Positions 1-16,782 of a stretch of DNA of 64,000 nt are shown here, in pieces. This DNA comes from Betaproteobacteria bacterium. GTDB lineage: Bacteria > Pseudomonadota > Gammaproteobacteria > Burkholderiales > SG8-39. The position numbers were made by a program, and so were the translations under genes. The number at the start of each line of letters is the position of its first letter. The first letter of the stretch is position 1. Under the pieces are notes generated by a model. The model was not told the DNA's origin. It did no database searches and worked only from the letters and a program-made list of their open reading frames with translations. The DNA is taken from NCBI GenBank assembly GCA_016195915.1, contig JACPYS010000028.1, positions 1 to 64,000 of the forward strand. Reading direction: 5' to 3'.

Positions 1-143
1 CCGAGATGGTGATGCCCGGGGACAACATCAAGATGACGGTGACGCTGATCAATCCGATCGCGATGGAAGAGGGTTTGCGCTTTGCCATCCGCGAAGGCGG
101 CAAGACCGTCGGCGCGGGCGTCGTGGCCAAGATCCTCGAGTGA
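1..143 (+). CDS. tuf: Elongation factor Tu, C-terminal fragment (cut by window edge)
   Basis: This is the last 46 codons of EF-Tu, the GTPase that delivers aminoacyl-tRNA to the ribosome. The frame opens at base 3 and stops at TGA 141-143. The visible part is the end of the C-terminal beta-barrel domain, with the family signature [15 protein letters not shown] just before the terminal AKILE. The tRNA-Trp gene starts 11 bases downstream and secE follows. The tuf - trpT - secE order is common in beta- and gammaproteobacteria. Only the end of the gene is visible, so nothing can be said about its promoter or N-terminus. Confidence 0.95.
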   Translation, partial: EMVMPGDNIKMTVTLINPIAMEEGLRFAIREGGKTVGAGVVAKILE

Positions 144-154
144 ATGGCACCAAT

Positions 155-230
155 AGGGGCATAGCTCAACTGGCAGAGCGTCGGTCTCCAAAACCGAAGG
201 TTGGGGGTTCAATCCCCTCTGCCCCTGCCA
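155..230 (+). tRNA. trpT: tRNA-Trp (anticodon CCA)
   Basis: This is a complete 76-base cloverleaf with CCA encoded. The acceptor stem is AGGGGCA/TGCCCCT, the D stem GCTC/GAGC, the anticodon stem TCGGT/ACCGA with loop CTCCAAA, and the T arm has the TTCAATC loop. Discriminator G is followed by CCA at 228-230. Anticodon CCA reads UGG (Trp). It lies between tuf and secE and is probably cotranscribed with them. Confidence 0.97.
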
Positions 231-251
231 CTTTGGACTGAACAGGAATCG

Positions 252-605
252 ATGGCCGATACGATCAAGCTGGTAGTGGCTGCCGTACTCGCCGCCGCGG
301 GCGTGGCGGGTTACTACGCCCTCGGCGACGCGGCGCTGATCCTGCGCATCCTCGCGGTGCTCGCCGGCATCGCCGCCGGCATTGCGGTGGCGGCGCTTTC
401 GCAGCAGGGGCGGGAGTTTATCGTGTTCGCGCGCGAAGCCGTGGTGGAGACGAAGAAAGTCGTCTGGCCGACGCGCAAGGAAACGATACAGACCACCGCC
501 GCGGTATTCGGCTTCGTCGTGGTGATGGCATTGTTTCTATGGGTGAGCGACAAAACGCTCGAATGGGTGCTGTACGACCTCGTCCTCGGCTGGAAGAAAT
601 CATGA
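252..605 (+). CDS. secE: Preprotein translocase subunit SecE
   Basis: SecE is the small essential subunit of the SecYEG protein-conducting channel in the inner membrane. The 117-aa product has three hydrophobic segments (about residues 5-24, 29-50 and 84-105), the usual three-helix form of proteobacteria. The conserved cytoplasmic motif VVWPTRKET (about 68-76) precedes the last helix. I chose the ATG at 252, giving MADTIK; an upstream extension would run into the tRNA. The stop TGA (603-605) overlaps the nusG ATG (602-604), so the two genes are translationally coupled in the classic secE-nusG pair. Confidence 0.96.
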   Translation: MADTIKLVVAAVLAAAGVAGYYALGDAALILRILAVLAGIAAGIAVAALSQQGREFIVFAREAVVETKKVVWPTRKETIQTTAAVFGFVVVMALFLWVSDKTLEWVLYDLVLGWKKS

Positions 606-1135
606 GCAAGAAGTGGTTTGTGGTGCATGCCTACTCCGGCTTCGAGAAATCGGTGAAGCGGGCGCTCGAAGATCGGATCCGGCGCGCCGGGATGGAGGAA
701 AAGTTCGGCAAGATTCTGGTGCCGGTGGAGGAGGTCGTCGAGATGAAGGGCGGCCAGAAGCACATGTCGGAGCGCAAGTTCTTCCCCGGCTACGTGCTGG
801 TCGAAATGGAAATGGACGATGACACCTGGCACCTGGTGAAGAACACCAACAAGGTGACCGGTTTCATCGGCGGCAGCGCGACCAAGCCCTCGCCCATCCG
901 CGAGCGCGAGGTCAACGCGATCATGGACCAGATGCGCGAGGGGGTGGAAAAGCCCAAACCGAAGGTGCTGTTCGAAAACGGCGAACTGGTGCGCGTCAAG
1001 GACGGACCGTTCACCGATTTTCAGGGCACGGTGGAGGACGTGAATTACGAAAAGTCGCGCCTGCGCGTGGGCGTGACGATCTTCGGGCGCTCGACTCCGG
1101 TCGAGCTCGAATTCGGCCAGGTCGAGAAGGCCTGA
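602..1135 (+). CDS. nusG: Transcription termination/antitermination factor NusG
   Basis: NusG binds RNA polymerase through its N-terminal NGN domain and contacts Rho or ribosomal protein S10 through its KOW domain. The 177-aa product begins [15 protein letters not shown], the typical NGN start, and carries the [12 protein letters not shown] core. The KOW motif ([18 protein letters not shown]) follows in the last 60 residues. Length and architecture match the family. The start overlaps the secE stop by 4 bases. A 55-base gap separates it from rplK. Confidence 0.97.
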   Translation: MSKKWFVVHAYSGFEKSVKRALEDRIRRAGMEEKFGKILVPVEEVVEMKGGQKHMSERKFFPGYVLVEMEMDDDTWHLVKNTNKVTGFIGGSATKPSPIREREVNAIMDQMREGVEKPKPKVLFENGELVRVKDGPFTDFQGTVEDVNYEKSRLRVGVTIFGRSTPVELEFGQVEKA

Positions 1136-1190
1136 GTTTTTTACGGGGAGGGCGCTCCGGCGTCCGCTTGCACCCGATGAGGAGAGCAAC

Positions 1191-1622
1191 ATGGCGAAGA
1201 AAATCGTTGGTTTCATCAAGCTTCAGGTGCCCGCGGGCAAGGCGAATCCCTCGCCACCCATCGGCCCGGCGCTCGGTCAGCGCGGCCTCAACATCATGGA
1301 GTTCTGCAAGGCGTTCAACGCCCAGACACAGAAGATGGAGCCGGGGCTGCCGCTGCCCGTGGTGATCACCGCGTTCTCGGACAAGAGCTTCACCTTCATT
1401 CTCAAGACCCCTCCCGCGTCGGTGCTGATCAAGAAGGCGGCGGGCATCGAAAAGGGCAGCCCGCGGCCGCACACCGACAAGGTCGGCAAGATCACCCGCG
1501 AACAGGTCGAGGAAATCGCCACGGCGAAGACCCCGGACCTCACGGCGGCAAACCTGGAAGCGGCGATGCGCACCATCGCCGGCAGCGCGCGCTCGATGGG
1601 CATCATCGTGGAGGGAATGTGA
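1191..1622 (+). CDS. rplK: 50S ribosomal protein L11
   Basis: L11 forms the base of the GTPase-associated stalk on 23S rRNA and is needed for stringent-response signalling through RelA. The 143-aa product has the normal length. It starts [18 protein letters not shown] and has the conserved [13 protein letters not shown] segment of the N-terminal domain; the C-terminal RNA-binding domain ends SMGIIVEGM. The AGGAGAG-like ribosome site lies a few bases before the ATG. The stop TGA (1620-1622) lies 2 bases before the rplA ATG, the usual rplKA coupling. Confidence 0.97.
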   Translation: MAKKIVGFIKLQVPAGKANPSPPIGPALGQRGLNIMEFCKAFNAQTQKMEPGLPLPVVITAFSDKSFTFILKTPPASVLIKKAAGIEKGSPRPHTDKVGKITREQVEEIATAKTPDLTAANLEAAMRTIAGSARSMGIIVEGM

Positions 1623-1624
1623 CC

Positions 1625-2326
1625 ATGGCCCGCATCTCCAAGCGGCGCAAGGCACTGGGCGGAAAGGTGGGGGCCAACAAGGCCTACCCGGTGATCGATG
1701 CGATGCAGCTCGTCAAGCAGACGGCAACCGCCAAGTTCGACGAATCGGTGGACGTGGCCGTGAATCTCGGCATCGATGCGAAGAAGTCGGACCAGACAGT
1801 GCGCGGTTCCGTGGTTCTCCCTGCGGGCACCGGCAAGAAGGTGCGCGTGGCGGTGTTCGCGCAAGGCGACAAGGCCAAAGCCGCCCTGGAAGCGGGCGCC
1901 GACCTGGTCGGACTCGAGGATCTCGCAGAGAGCATCAAAGCGGGCAAGATCGACTTCGACGTGGTCATTGCGTCCCCCGACACGATGCGAATCGTCGGCG
2001 GACTGGGCCAGATTCTCGGTCCGCGCGGGCTGATGCCGAACCCGAAAGTGGGCACGGTCGCGCAGGATGTGGCCGGAGCGGTCAAGAATGCGAAGTCTGG
2101 CCAGGTGCAGTTCCGCGCGGACAAGACGGGCATCGTGCAATGCCGGATCGGCCTTGCCTCATTCACGCCGGAGCAACTGCGCGACAACCTGAGTGCGCTG
2201 GTCGAGGCGCTCAACCGCGCCAAGCCACAGCACGCCAAGGGCGTCTATCTGAAGAAGCTTTCCGTCTCGAGCACGATGGGTGTCGGCGTAAAGGTCGATC
2301 CCGCGTCGCTCGCGGCGCAAGGATGA
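1625..2326 (+). CDS. rplA: 50S ribosomal protein L1
   Basis: L1 builds the mobile L1 stalk at the ribosomal E site. In many bacteria it also represses translation of the rplKA mRNA by binding a mimic of its rRNA site. The 233-aa product starts [13 protein letters not shown] and contains the family core [18 protein letters not shown]. An in-frame GTG at 1619 would add two residues and overlap rplK, but the ATG at 1625 gives the N-terminus expected for L1. A long non-coding leader separates it from rplJ, marking the boundary between the two ribosomal operons. Confidence 0.96.
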   Translation: MARISKRRKALGGKVGANKAYPVIDAMQLVKQTATAKFDESVDVAVNLGIDAKKSDQTVRGSVVLPAGTGKKVRVAVFAQGDKAKAALEAGADLVGLEDLAESIKAGKIDFDVVIASPDTMRIVGGLGQILGPRGLMPNPKVGTVAQDVAGAVKNAKSGQVQFRADKTGIVQCRIGLASFTPEQLRDNLSALVEALNRAKPQHAKGVYLKKLSVSSTMGVGVKVDPASLAAQG

Positions 2327-2410
2327 AGAAGGGCAATGGAACTTTGGGCTGCTGCTCGTACCAACGCGGCGGGAGGCAGAATCCCCGCTGCGTTGGCCGG
2401 GCGGCTGCTG

Positions 2411-2480
2411 TCAAAGACCGTAGGGGCCGGGCAGGTTTCGACCCGCCGGCTTAATCGAGCAGCACCCTACGCAGACGGCG
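2411..2480 (+). promoter_or_regulatory. L10 leader: autoregulatory rplJ mRNA element
   Basis: The 274 bases between rplA and rplJ contain no gene. The core of the known ribosomal L10 leader is recognisable. CCGTAGGGG (2418-2426) pairs with CCCTACGCAGACGG (2465-2478), enclosing the kink-turn-like interior that ends CTTAATC. In this family the L10(L12)4 complex binds the leader and represses translation of rplJ-rplL. The rest (2481-2590) probably contains the extra helices that sequester the rplJ ribosome site; I did not fold it. Confidence 0.85.
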
Positions 2481-2600
2481 TTCCTGAAGAAGGTCGCCGA
2501 GGGGGGATGCGGCAAGTGACCGAGAGGAACTTGTCGTGTCCCGTGTTTGCAACCCGTAGCTGCAACTGGCTACAACTGATGCAACCCAGGAGGTAGACCT

Positions 2601-3131
2601 TTGGGAATGAGTCTGGAACAAAAGCAGGCGGTGGTCTCCGAGATCGCCGGCCAGCTTGCCAAGGCGCAGGCGGTGATCGTCGCGGAATACCGCGGCCTCA
2701 ACGTCGGCGCCGTGACCGATCTGCGCGCCAAGGCGCGCAGATCGGGCGTCTACCTGCGCGTGCTGAAGAACTCCCTCGCGCGGCGTGCCGTCAAGGACAC
2801 GCCCTTCGAGAAGCTGTCCGGCCAGATGGTCGGACCGCTGATGTACGGCATTGCACAGGACCCGGTCGGCTGCGCCAAGGTGCTCGCGGAATTCGCCAAG
2901 GACCACGATAAATTCGTGATTCGCGGCGGTGCGATGCCCAACGCGACGATCTCGGTCGCAGACGTGAAGGCACTGGCTACGATGCCGAGCCGCGAGGAAT
3001 TGCTCGCGAAGCTGATGGGCACGATGCAGGCGCCGGTGGCGAAGCTGGTCCGCACCATGAACGAGGTGCCGGGCAGGTTCGTGCGCACGCTTGCGGCGCT
3101 GAGAGACCACAAAGAGAAGCAGGCCGCCTGA
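2601..3131 (+). CDS. rplJ: 50S ribosomal protein L10
   Basis: L10 anchors the L7/L12 dimers of the ribosomal stalk. The product is 176 aa from a TTG start at 2601 (reading [12 protein letters not shown]). I prefer this TTG to the ATG at 2607 for two reasons. The AGGAGG ribosome site at 2588-2593 is 7 bases from the TTG but 13 from the ATG. The N-terminus then aligns in length with betaproteobacterial L10 proteins that start about eight residues before the conserved QKxAVV. The C-terminal helix that binds L7/L12 is present. Synthesis is probably feedback-controlled through the upstream leader. Confidence 0.94.
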   Translation: MGMSLEQKQAVVSEIAGQLAKAQAVIVAEYRGLNVGAVTDLRAKARRSGVYLRVLKNSLARRAVKDTPFEKLSGQMVGPLMYGIAQDPVGCAKVLAEFAKDHDKFVIRGGAMPNATISVADVKALATMPSREELLAKLMGTMQAPVAKLVRTMNEVPGRFVRTLAALRDHKEKQAA

Positions 3132-3186
3132 GCGGCGGCGTAACGCATACCTACAACCATTCTTCAGAAACATTTCGGAGCAAAAC

Positions 3187-3561
3187 ATGGAACGAGCACA
3201 GATTCTGGATGCCATTTCGAGCATGACGGTCCTCGAGCTTTCGCAGCTCATCAAGGACATGGAAGAGAAGTTCGGCGTATCGGCCGCAGCAGCAGTCGCG
3301 ATGGCGGCCCCGGCGGCCGCAGGTGCTGGCGCGGCCGCGGTCGAGGAGCAGACCGAATTCACGGTGATGCTGCTCGCCGCAGGCGAGAACAAGGTGAACG
3401 TCATCAAGGCGGTGCGCGAGGTGACCAGCCTCGGCCTGAAGGAGGCCAAGGACCTCGTGGACGGAGCGCCCAAGGCGGTGAAGGAGGGGATTTCCAAAGC
3501 GGACGCGGGCGCGCTCGCCAAGAAGCTCTCCGACGCCGGCGCCAAGGTAGAGATCAAGTAA
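3187..3561 (+). CDS. rplL: 50S ribosomal protein L7/L12
   Basis: L7/L12 is the multicopy stalk protein that recruits translation factors. The 124-aa product has the N-terminal dimerisation domain ([20 protein letters not shown]), an Ala-rich flexible hinge around residues 33-52, and the C-terminal factor-binding domain with [19 protein letters not shown]. Length and layout are normal. It follows rplJ after 55 bases and precedes rpoB by 114 bases, a gap that carries a strong hairpin. Confidence 0.97.
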   Translation: MERAQILDAISSMTVLELSQLIKDMEEKFGVSAAAAVAMAAPAAAGAGAAAVEEQTEFTVMLLAAGENKVNVIKAVREVTSLGLKEAKDLVDGAPKAVKEGISKADAGALAKKLSDAGAKVEIK

Positions 3562-3614
3562 CACTGAGCGCACGCGCGGTGCGTGCGGGGTGGGCCCCGC
3601 ATGGCCGCTCGAGC

Positions 3615-3645
3615 GCAAGGGAAAGGCACGCCGCCTTTCCCTTGC
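3615..3645 (+). promoter_or_regulatory. Strong hairpin in the rplL-rpoB gap (putative attenuator or RNase processing site)
   Basis: The sequence GCAAGGGAAAGGC (3615-3627), a 5-base loop, and GCCTTTCCCTTGC (3633-3645) form a perfect 13-bp stem. No run of T follows, so it is not a canonical intrinsic terminator. In E. coli the equivalent gap carries an attenuator and an RNase III site that lower rpoBC expression relative to the ribosomal proteins. A similar role here is inferred from position and structure. Confidence 0.6.
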
Positions 3646-3675
3646 CCTTGACAGCATCGCCCCACTGGAGCGTCC

Positions 3676-7962
<4,287 letters not shown>

Positions 7963-7963
7963 G

Positions 7964-12154
<4,191 letters not shown>

Positions 12155-12224
12155 GTCGGGCCTCTGGCGAGAGCGGGGAAGCGCTCGGGCACCATTGCTC
12201 TGGCGCGCTTCGCAGACGCGCGGA

Positions 12225-13196
12225 TCAATCGGCCTTGGCGCCAGATTCCCTGACCACCTTCGCCCATTTCGCGATCTCGGCGCGAACGTACGCTCCATAT
12301 TGTTCGGGCGAGCCGCCGATAATTTCAGCTGAGCCTTGCTGCGAAATGCGCTCCAGCACATCGGGCATCAGCAGAATTCGGCCGATGTCCTCGTTGAGTT
12401 TCGAAACGATGTTGTGCGGTACGGCGGCCGGCGCGAATACGCCGAACCACGCCGTGGCTTCGTAGCCGGGCACTCCCGATTCGTCCATCGTCGGCACCTC
12501 TGGCAGGGCAGGAATGCGGCGCGCGCTCGTTACCGCCAGCGCGCGCAGCTTGTCCGCCCGGATATGCGCCACGACGTCGGCCATGGTGCCGAAAAGCAGG
12601 GAAACCTGGCCTCCCAGCACTGCAGTGACTGCCGGCGCGCTACCCTTGTACGGAACGTGCGTCATCGTCACGCCGACCATGGCGCCGAACATCTCCGCCG
12701 AGAGGTGTTGCGAGGAACCGCTGCCAGCCGAGGAAAAGGTGAGCTTGCCCGGATCGGCGCGTGCGAGCGCGATTAACTCTTTCACCGATTTGGCGCTGAC
12801 GGACGGATGCACCACGAGCACGTTCGGCGCCGAGGCGACATGGATCACCGGAGCGAAGTCGCGCACCGGATCGTACGCCATTTTCGGGTACAGGCTGGGA
12901 CTGATGCCGAACGGGCCGATCCCGCCCATCAGGATCGTGTGGCCGTCGGGTGCGCTCTTCGCCACGAAGTCCGTACCCACCATGCCGTTCGCGCCGACGC
13001 GGTTTTCCACCAACACTGGCTGGCCCCAGCTTTCGCCGAGCTTCGCTCCGATGACACGGGCGAGCAGGTCGTAATAGCCGCCCGCGGGATAGGGGACTAC
13101 GAACCGGACCGGCTTCGTGGGATAGCCCTGCGCTTCGGCCTCGAGCGATGCGCACGCGAACAGAAAGATAAGCAGGACGTGGATCAACGTTTTCAT
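12225..13196 (-). CDS. Bug/TctC-family periplasmic solute-binding receptor
   Basis: This is a periplasmic binding protein of the tripartite tricarboxylate (TTT) family, whose members bind carboxylates and related solutes. The 323-aa product has a signal peptide ending ...EAEAQ/GYPTKP. It carries the family landmarks VVPYPAGGYYD, VENRVGANG, KSAPDGHTILMGG and VPYKGSAPAV. An AGGAGG site lies 8 bases before the ATG. It is the last gene of a four-gene minus-strand operon with a UbiD-like decarboxylase and a CoA ligase, so it probably binds a substrate of that pathway. No TctA/TctB membrane genes are present in the window. Confidence 0.88.
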   Translation of the reverse strand: MKTLIHVLLIFLFACASLEAEAQGYPTKPVRFVVPYPAGGYYDLLARVIGAKLGESWGQPVLVENRVGANGMVGTDFVAKSAPDGHTILMGGIGPFGISPSLYPKMAYDPVRDFAPVIHVASAPNVLVVHPSVSAKSVKELIALARADPGKLTFSSAGSGSSQHLSAEMFGAMVGVTMTHVPYKGSAPAVTAVLGGQVSLLFGTMADVVAHIRADKLRALAVTSARRIPALPEVPTMDESGVPGYEATAWFGVFAPAAVPHNIVSKLNEDIGRILLMPDVLERISQQGSAEIIGGSPEQYGAYVRAEIAKWAKVVRESGAKAD

Positions 13197-13218
13197 AGAC
13201 GCATCCTCCTATGTGAGT

Positions 13219-14733
13219 TCATCCGGTCTGTGCGAGCCGCGCCGCCGCGAGCTCGGCAAGCGCGCGACGGTTGATCTTGTCGCCGACCCAGGGCAGCGCG
13301 TCAAGCACGACCAGTCGCTCAGGCAGCTTGAAATGGGCCAACCCGCTCCGGCGCAAACGGTCGCGCAGCGATTCGAGGCCGGGCGCCGCGCCCGCGACCG
13401 GCACCACGCAGGCGCACACCCTTTCGCCGAGGACGGGATCCGAAACCCCAATCACCGCGGCGTCGGACACCTCCGGATCCGCGCGCAGCAACGCCTCGAT
13501 CTCCGCCGGGCTGACATTATCGCCGCCACGAATGATGACCTCCTTCAACCGCCCGACGATCGCGATGTTGCCGGCCTGGTCGGCCGACGCGAGATCGCCG
13601 GTGTGGAACCAGCCATCGCGCCAGCGATCGCGCTCCACCTCTCCGAGGTAACCGCGAACGCAGCAGGGACCGCGGCCAATCAGTTCGCCCGGCGCCCCCG
13701 CGGGCAGGTCGCGTCCCCGCGAATCGACGATCCTGAACTCGGTGCCGCCGCGCCCCCGCCCGACCGTGCGATGTCGAATGGCGGGCGGATCGTCGGGATC
13801 CGCGGCGGCCCAGCCGCCGAAATCAGCGCCGCCGTAGGTGGAAACCACCTTGCCGTGAGTTGTTGCTTCCAGCGCCTCGGCGAGCGACACCGGCAGCACC
13901 GAACCCGCCGTGTACCAGAGCCGTACCGTCGTGCAGTCGATCCGGGCAAGCCCCGGCGCGAGCATCGCGAGCTGCGAAGGCGTGCCGCAGACGACGCTCG
14001 GGCGCTCGCGCTCGATCCACTCGAGTGCGGCGTCCGCTCCGAACGCCAAAAGTGCGACAACGCCAGCCCCAGCCAGCGGCGCCGCGAGCCACGCCGCCCG
14101 CGCCGGACCGACGCCCGGCGACAGCGTCAACAGGATGTCTGCCGCGGTCAGCCCGAGCAACCGCGTTTGGGCGTGCGCGCGTTCGCACGCGGCGGCAAGC
14201 GTAAAGACCGCGAGCTTGGGAATGCCTTCGGAGCCGGTCGTAGCGAGCGCGTGCGCATCTTCCTCAAGGCGCAGCGCGTCGCATGCGCGCGGCGGCGGCC
14301 CGTCGAGCCGCAGCAGCGGCTCGTCGCGTACCGTGACGCGGATCGGATCCATGCCGAGGGCGGCAAATACGCCGTCGAGTTCCTCGCTTGGCGCGCGTTC
14401 CCGAAAACGCGCGAAACTCACCGCCACCGCGGGACGCACCCGCTCCGTGATGGAGGCGATCTCGCGTCGCCCGAGGGACGCGGGAACCGGCACCCAGAAA
14501 AACCCCGCCTGCTCACAGGCAAGGCGCAACAAATACAATTCGGCGCAGTTCGGCAGCCAGCCGAGTACCGCAGCGCCCCGCCGCAGCTTGTGCGCCGCCA
14601 GCCAGCCGGCTGCGCGGCCGACCCATTGTTCGGTCTCGCCCCAACTCAGCCGTGATCGGTCATCGGCAATCGCGCCGGCAGCGGGCCGCTCGCGCGCGTG
14701 CCGCGCGAGGGCAGCGACGATCGTCTCCCTCAA
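13219..14733 (-). CDS. AMP-dependent acyl-CoA synthetase/ligase
   Basis: This ANL-superfamily enzyme activates a carboxylic acid with ATP and then forms its CoA thioester. The product is 504 aa from a TTG at 14733 whose bases overlap the upstream stop (TTGA). The frame continues upstream, but that extension lies inside the preceding gene. Motifs in order are a divergent P-loop ATTGSEGIPKLAVFT, the TYGG adenine-site segment, GWFHTGDL, GRLKEVIIRGGDNVSPAEIE, and a C-terminal GDKINRRAL with the catalytic lysine. It sits in a UbiD operon, so an aromatic or unsaturated acid is a plausible substrate. The exact acid cannot be read from the sequence. Confidence 0.82.
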   Translation of the reverse strand: MRETIVAALARHARERPAAGAIADDRSRLSWGETEQWVGRAAGWLAAHKLRRGAAVLGWLPNCAELYLLRLACEQAGFFWVPVPASLGRREIASITERVRPAVAVSFARFRERAPSEELDGVFAALGMDPIRVTVRDEPLLRLDGPPPRACDALRLEEDAHALATTGSEGIPKLAVFTLAAACERAHAQTRLLGLTAADILLTLSPGVGPARAAWLAAPLAGAGVVALLAFGADAALEWIERERPSVVCGTPSQLAMLAPGLARIDCTTVRLWYTAGSVLPVSLAEALEATTHGKVVSTYGGADFGGWAAADPDDPPAIRHRTVGRGRGGTEFRIVDSRGRDLPAGAPGELIGRGPCCVRGYLGEVERDRWRDGWFHTGDLASADQAGNIAIVGRLKEVIIRGGDNVSPAEIEALLRADPEVSDAAVIGVSDPVLGERVCACVVPVAGAAPGLESLRDRLRRSGLAHFKLPERLVVLDALPWVGDKINRRALAELAAARLAQTG

Positions 14734-15029
14734 CGCCGCTCCGCGCGCTCCGTCGCCTCGAAGAAGTCGCTGTAAGGCGCGGCCTGGAACATCTCCGGCA
14801 GTTCCTCGACGATGCTTACACTGCACGGCTCGGGATCACGCAACCCGACCACCGAACGGATCCACAGCGCCGGCTCGCCGGGACGCGGCGGCCGCGAAAC
14901 AACGCAGCGCACGTTCACGCCGCGGTACTTTTTGCGCCCCGGGGAGAGCTCGCGCAGCGTGAGGACGACCTCCTTCCCCGAAAGGATCTTGGCGCGTTCA
15001 CGCGCAAAAGTTTCATATTCTTTCGCCAT
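14730..15029 (-). CDS. Small conserved-context protein between UbiD-like decarboxylase and CoA ligase
   Basis: I do not recognise this 99-aa protein. It is rich in charged residues, has no membrane segment and no Cys pair, and contains a central VLTLRELSPGRKKYRGVNVR stretch. I chose the ATG at 15029 (MAKEYETFARER) because a GAGGAAG ribosome site lies 7-8 bases upstream; a GTG at 15044 overlapping the UbiD stop is an alternative. It is coupled to both neighbours: 11 bases after the decarboxylase, and a 4-base overlap with the ligase. This suggests an accessory subunit or chaperone of the decarboxylase, but that is inference. Confidence 0.7.
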   Translation of the reverse strand: MAKEYETFARERAKILSGKEVVLTLRELSPGRKKYRGVNVRCVVSRPPRPGEPALWIRSVVGLRDPEPCSVSIVEELPEMFQAAPYSDFFEATERAERR

Positions 15030-15040
15030 GGCGGTCTTCC

Positions 15041-16477
15041 TCACTGGAGCCCGAGCGATCTCCAGCGCTCGAGCACGCGGCGCTGGACCTCGGGCGAATA
15101 CATCGAATCAAGGGTCGCGCGCACCGGCGTCGCATCCGCCGGCCACTCGGGCGGCCACGTCGAGTCGAACGCCACGCTCGCTCCGGTGCGCGTCACACGC
15201 TCTTCCTGCGTGTAGGCTGGAGTCAGCGTGTTCGCCCGCCCGACGTAGTTCGTGACGTGGATCCCGCGCGCGGGATGGCACTTGGTGGCGAAAGCGTGCA
15301 GTACCGCCGGCAGATTGAAGACGTCCACGTCCTCGTCGACGACGATGATCTTGGAGATGAGCGCGCGGCGCACGGTGAGGACGTCGACGATCTTGCGCGC
15401 CACCTCTGTTCCGCCGCTGCGCACCGAAACGATTGCGAGGTGCACAGCCCCTTCGGGCGGCACGTACACGGCCTTCACCGGAACGCCGTTCGCCTCCAGG
15501 CGCCGCTGAATGGCGATTGCGCCCGTGATCGAGGTTGTGGTCGCGCTCGAGTCCATAAAGCCGGTGGTGTCGAGGGTCCAGATCGGGTCGCGCCGGTGCG
15601 TAATGGCGGTCACCCGCGCACAGAGCGCGTTGCCAATCTCGCCGCTGCGGTAGCCGGGATACTCGCCGTAAGGGCCTTCCTGGTTGATGCGGTCCGGATA
15701 GACCTCGGCCTCGATCACGACCTCGGCCGAGGCCGGGACCTGCAGATCCGAGGTTTCACATTTGACGAGTTCCACCGGACGCTCGCGCAGGCCGCCGGCG
15801 AGATCGGCCTCGTTGCCGCCGATGCGGAAGGTCGCGGTGGCAGCGAGATGGCTCAACGGGTCGCAGCCCATGGCGATTGCGATCGGCATCGGCCGCTTGT
15901 TCGGCACGTACCCGTCGAGCAACATTTTTCCGAGGTGGCTGGTCGGGCGCGGAAAGCCGGTGATGAGCCGCTCGTTGTGGATCATGAAGCGATACATGCC
16001 CCAGTTGACCCAATTGCTCCTCGCGTCCTTCGACACCACCAGGTCCCAGGTGCCGACGTATCGCCCGCCGTCGCCTTCGTGCACCATCGGCACCGGCAGG
16101 TCGAACAGATCGACCTTGTCGTGCGCGATGACCACTTCCTTGCACGGCCCGTCTTTCACCACCACCGGCGGAATCGGATTGCTCTCGCGCGCCGCATAGG
16201 TCTCGTAGAGCTTGGGCACAGGCGTATCCGCGGGCAGCCCGAAGGCAACTGCCATGCGGCGCCACGTCGCGATCGGGTTGGTGGCGACGCGCCACTGCGG
16301 CGCATAGTCCTTGACGTTGTTGAACTGGAACGCGGGGCCGTTGCGCTCGCAGCTCAGGCGGCCGATGCCTGCGAGCTCCTGGTCCCAATCGACCTGCTCG
16401 TCGATCGTGATCAGGTCGCCGGTGGCCCGGATCGCGGCAAGAAAGCTTCTGAAGTCCTGCGGGGCCTGCTGTGCCAT
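15041..16477 (-). CDS. UbiD-family (prenylated-FMN) decarboxylase
   Basis: UbiD enzymes use prenylated FMN to decarboxylate, or in some cases carboxylate, aromatic and alpha,beta-unsaturated acids. The 478-aa product has the usual length. The expected catalytic Arg and Glu/Glu lie in the blocks NWGMYRFMIHNERLITG and EGPYGEYPGYRSG, and TATFRIGGNEADLAGGLR is also characteristic. No UbiX-type prenyltransferase occurs in the window, so the cofactor must be supplied from elsewhere. It heads a minus-strand operon with a small protein, a CoA ligase and a Bug receptor, which points to a catabolic role rather than ubiquinone synthesis. Confidence 0.88.
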   Translation of the reverse strand: MAQQAPQDFRSFLAAIRATGDLITIDEQVDWDQELAGIGRLSCERNGPAFQFNNVKDYAPQWRVATNPIATWRRMAVAFGLPADTPVPKLYETYAARESNPIPPVVVKDGPCKEVVIAHDKVDLFDLPVPMVHEGDGGRYVGTWDLVVSKDARSNWVNWGMYRFMIHNERLITGFPRPTSHLGKMLLDGYVPNKRPMPIAIAMGCDPLSHLAATATFRIGGNEADLAGGLRERPVELVKCETSDLQVPASAEVVIEAEVYPDRINQEGPYGEYPGYRSGEIGNALCARVTAITHRRDPIWTLDTTGFMDSSATTTSITGAIAIQRRLEANGVPVKAVYVPPEGAVHLAIVSVRSGGTEVARKIVDVLTVRRALISKIIVVDEDVDVFNLPAVLHAFATKCHPARGIHVTNYVGRANTLTPAYTQEERVTRTGASVAFDSTWPPEWPADATPVRATLDSMYSPEVQRRVLERWRSLGLQ

Positions 16478-16782
16478 GGGTTGCTCCTCGACAGTCGCGG
16501 ATCACGAAAAGATGTGCGGATTGCGCAACTCCTGTCCGGGAAGGCAGTCTTTCATTGCCATTCCCGGCAGTCAATAGGGCCAGAGGAAAATGTACTTGCG
16601 TATCCCGCACATGCGGCCCGACGCAAGCGTGACGAGATGGGTTTGAGCGATCGCAATTGCGCCGACGTGAGCGGAAAGGGTGGTTTTGGCCGCCCTTCTG
16701 TTCGTGTCACATCACATTTGCGTAAACGTCTTCAAGGAGTAGAGTGTTCCGTGGTCGACGATCGGCGTTCGGAGGAGAACGA
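16478..16782. other. Divergent intergenic region, 305 bp, no gene seen
   Basis: This stretch separates the minus-strand UbiD operon from the plus-strand binding-protein array and should hold both promoters. A GGAGGAG ribosome site at 16771-16777 serves the first receptor gene. I could not pick convincing -35/-10 pairs or an operator, and no frame in it looks coding. Confidence 0.6.

Noticed and set aside
314-1219. 300-aa minus-strand frame opposite secE and nusG
   Set aside because: A shadow of two certain genes with no ribosome site and no recognisable domain.
3648-3653. TTGACA just before rpoB as a promoter -35
   Set aside because: No -10-like sequence at 16-18 bases before the rpoB start; probably chance.
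12155-12224. Terminator after rpoC
   Set aside because: Only a 5-bp GAGCG/CGCTC stem without a T-run is visible, too weak to call.
13213-14962. Plus-strand frames opposite the CoA ligase gene
   Set aside because: They lie entirely over the motifs of the ligase and read as Arg/Ala/Pro-rich shadows.
16744-16782. Upstream GTG (16744) as the start of receptor copy 1
   Set aside because: The GGAGGAG site at 16771-16777 fits the GTG at 16783; the extra 13 residues are Arg-rich and unlike the paralogs.
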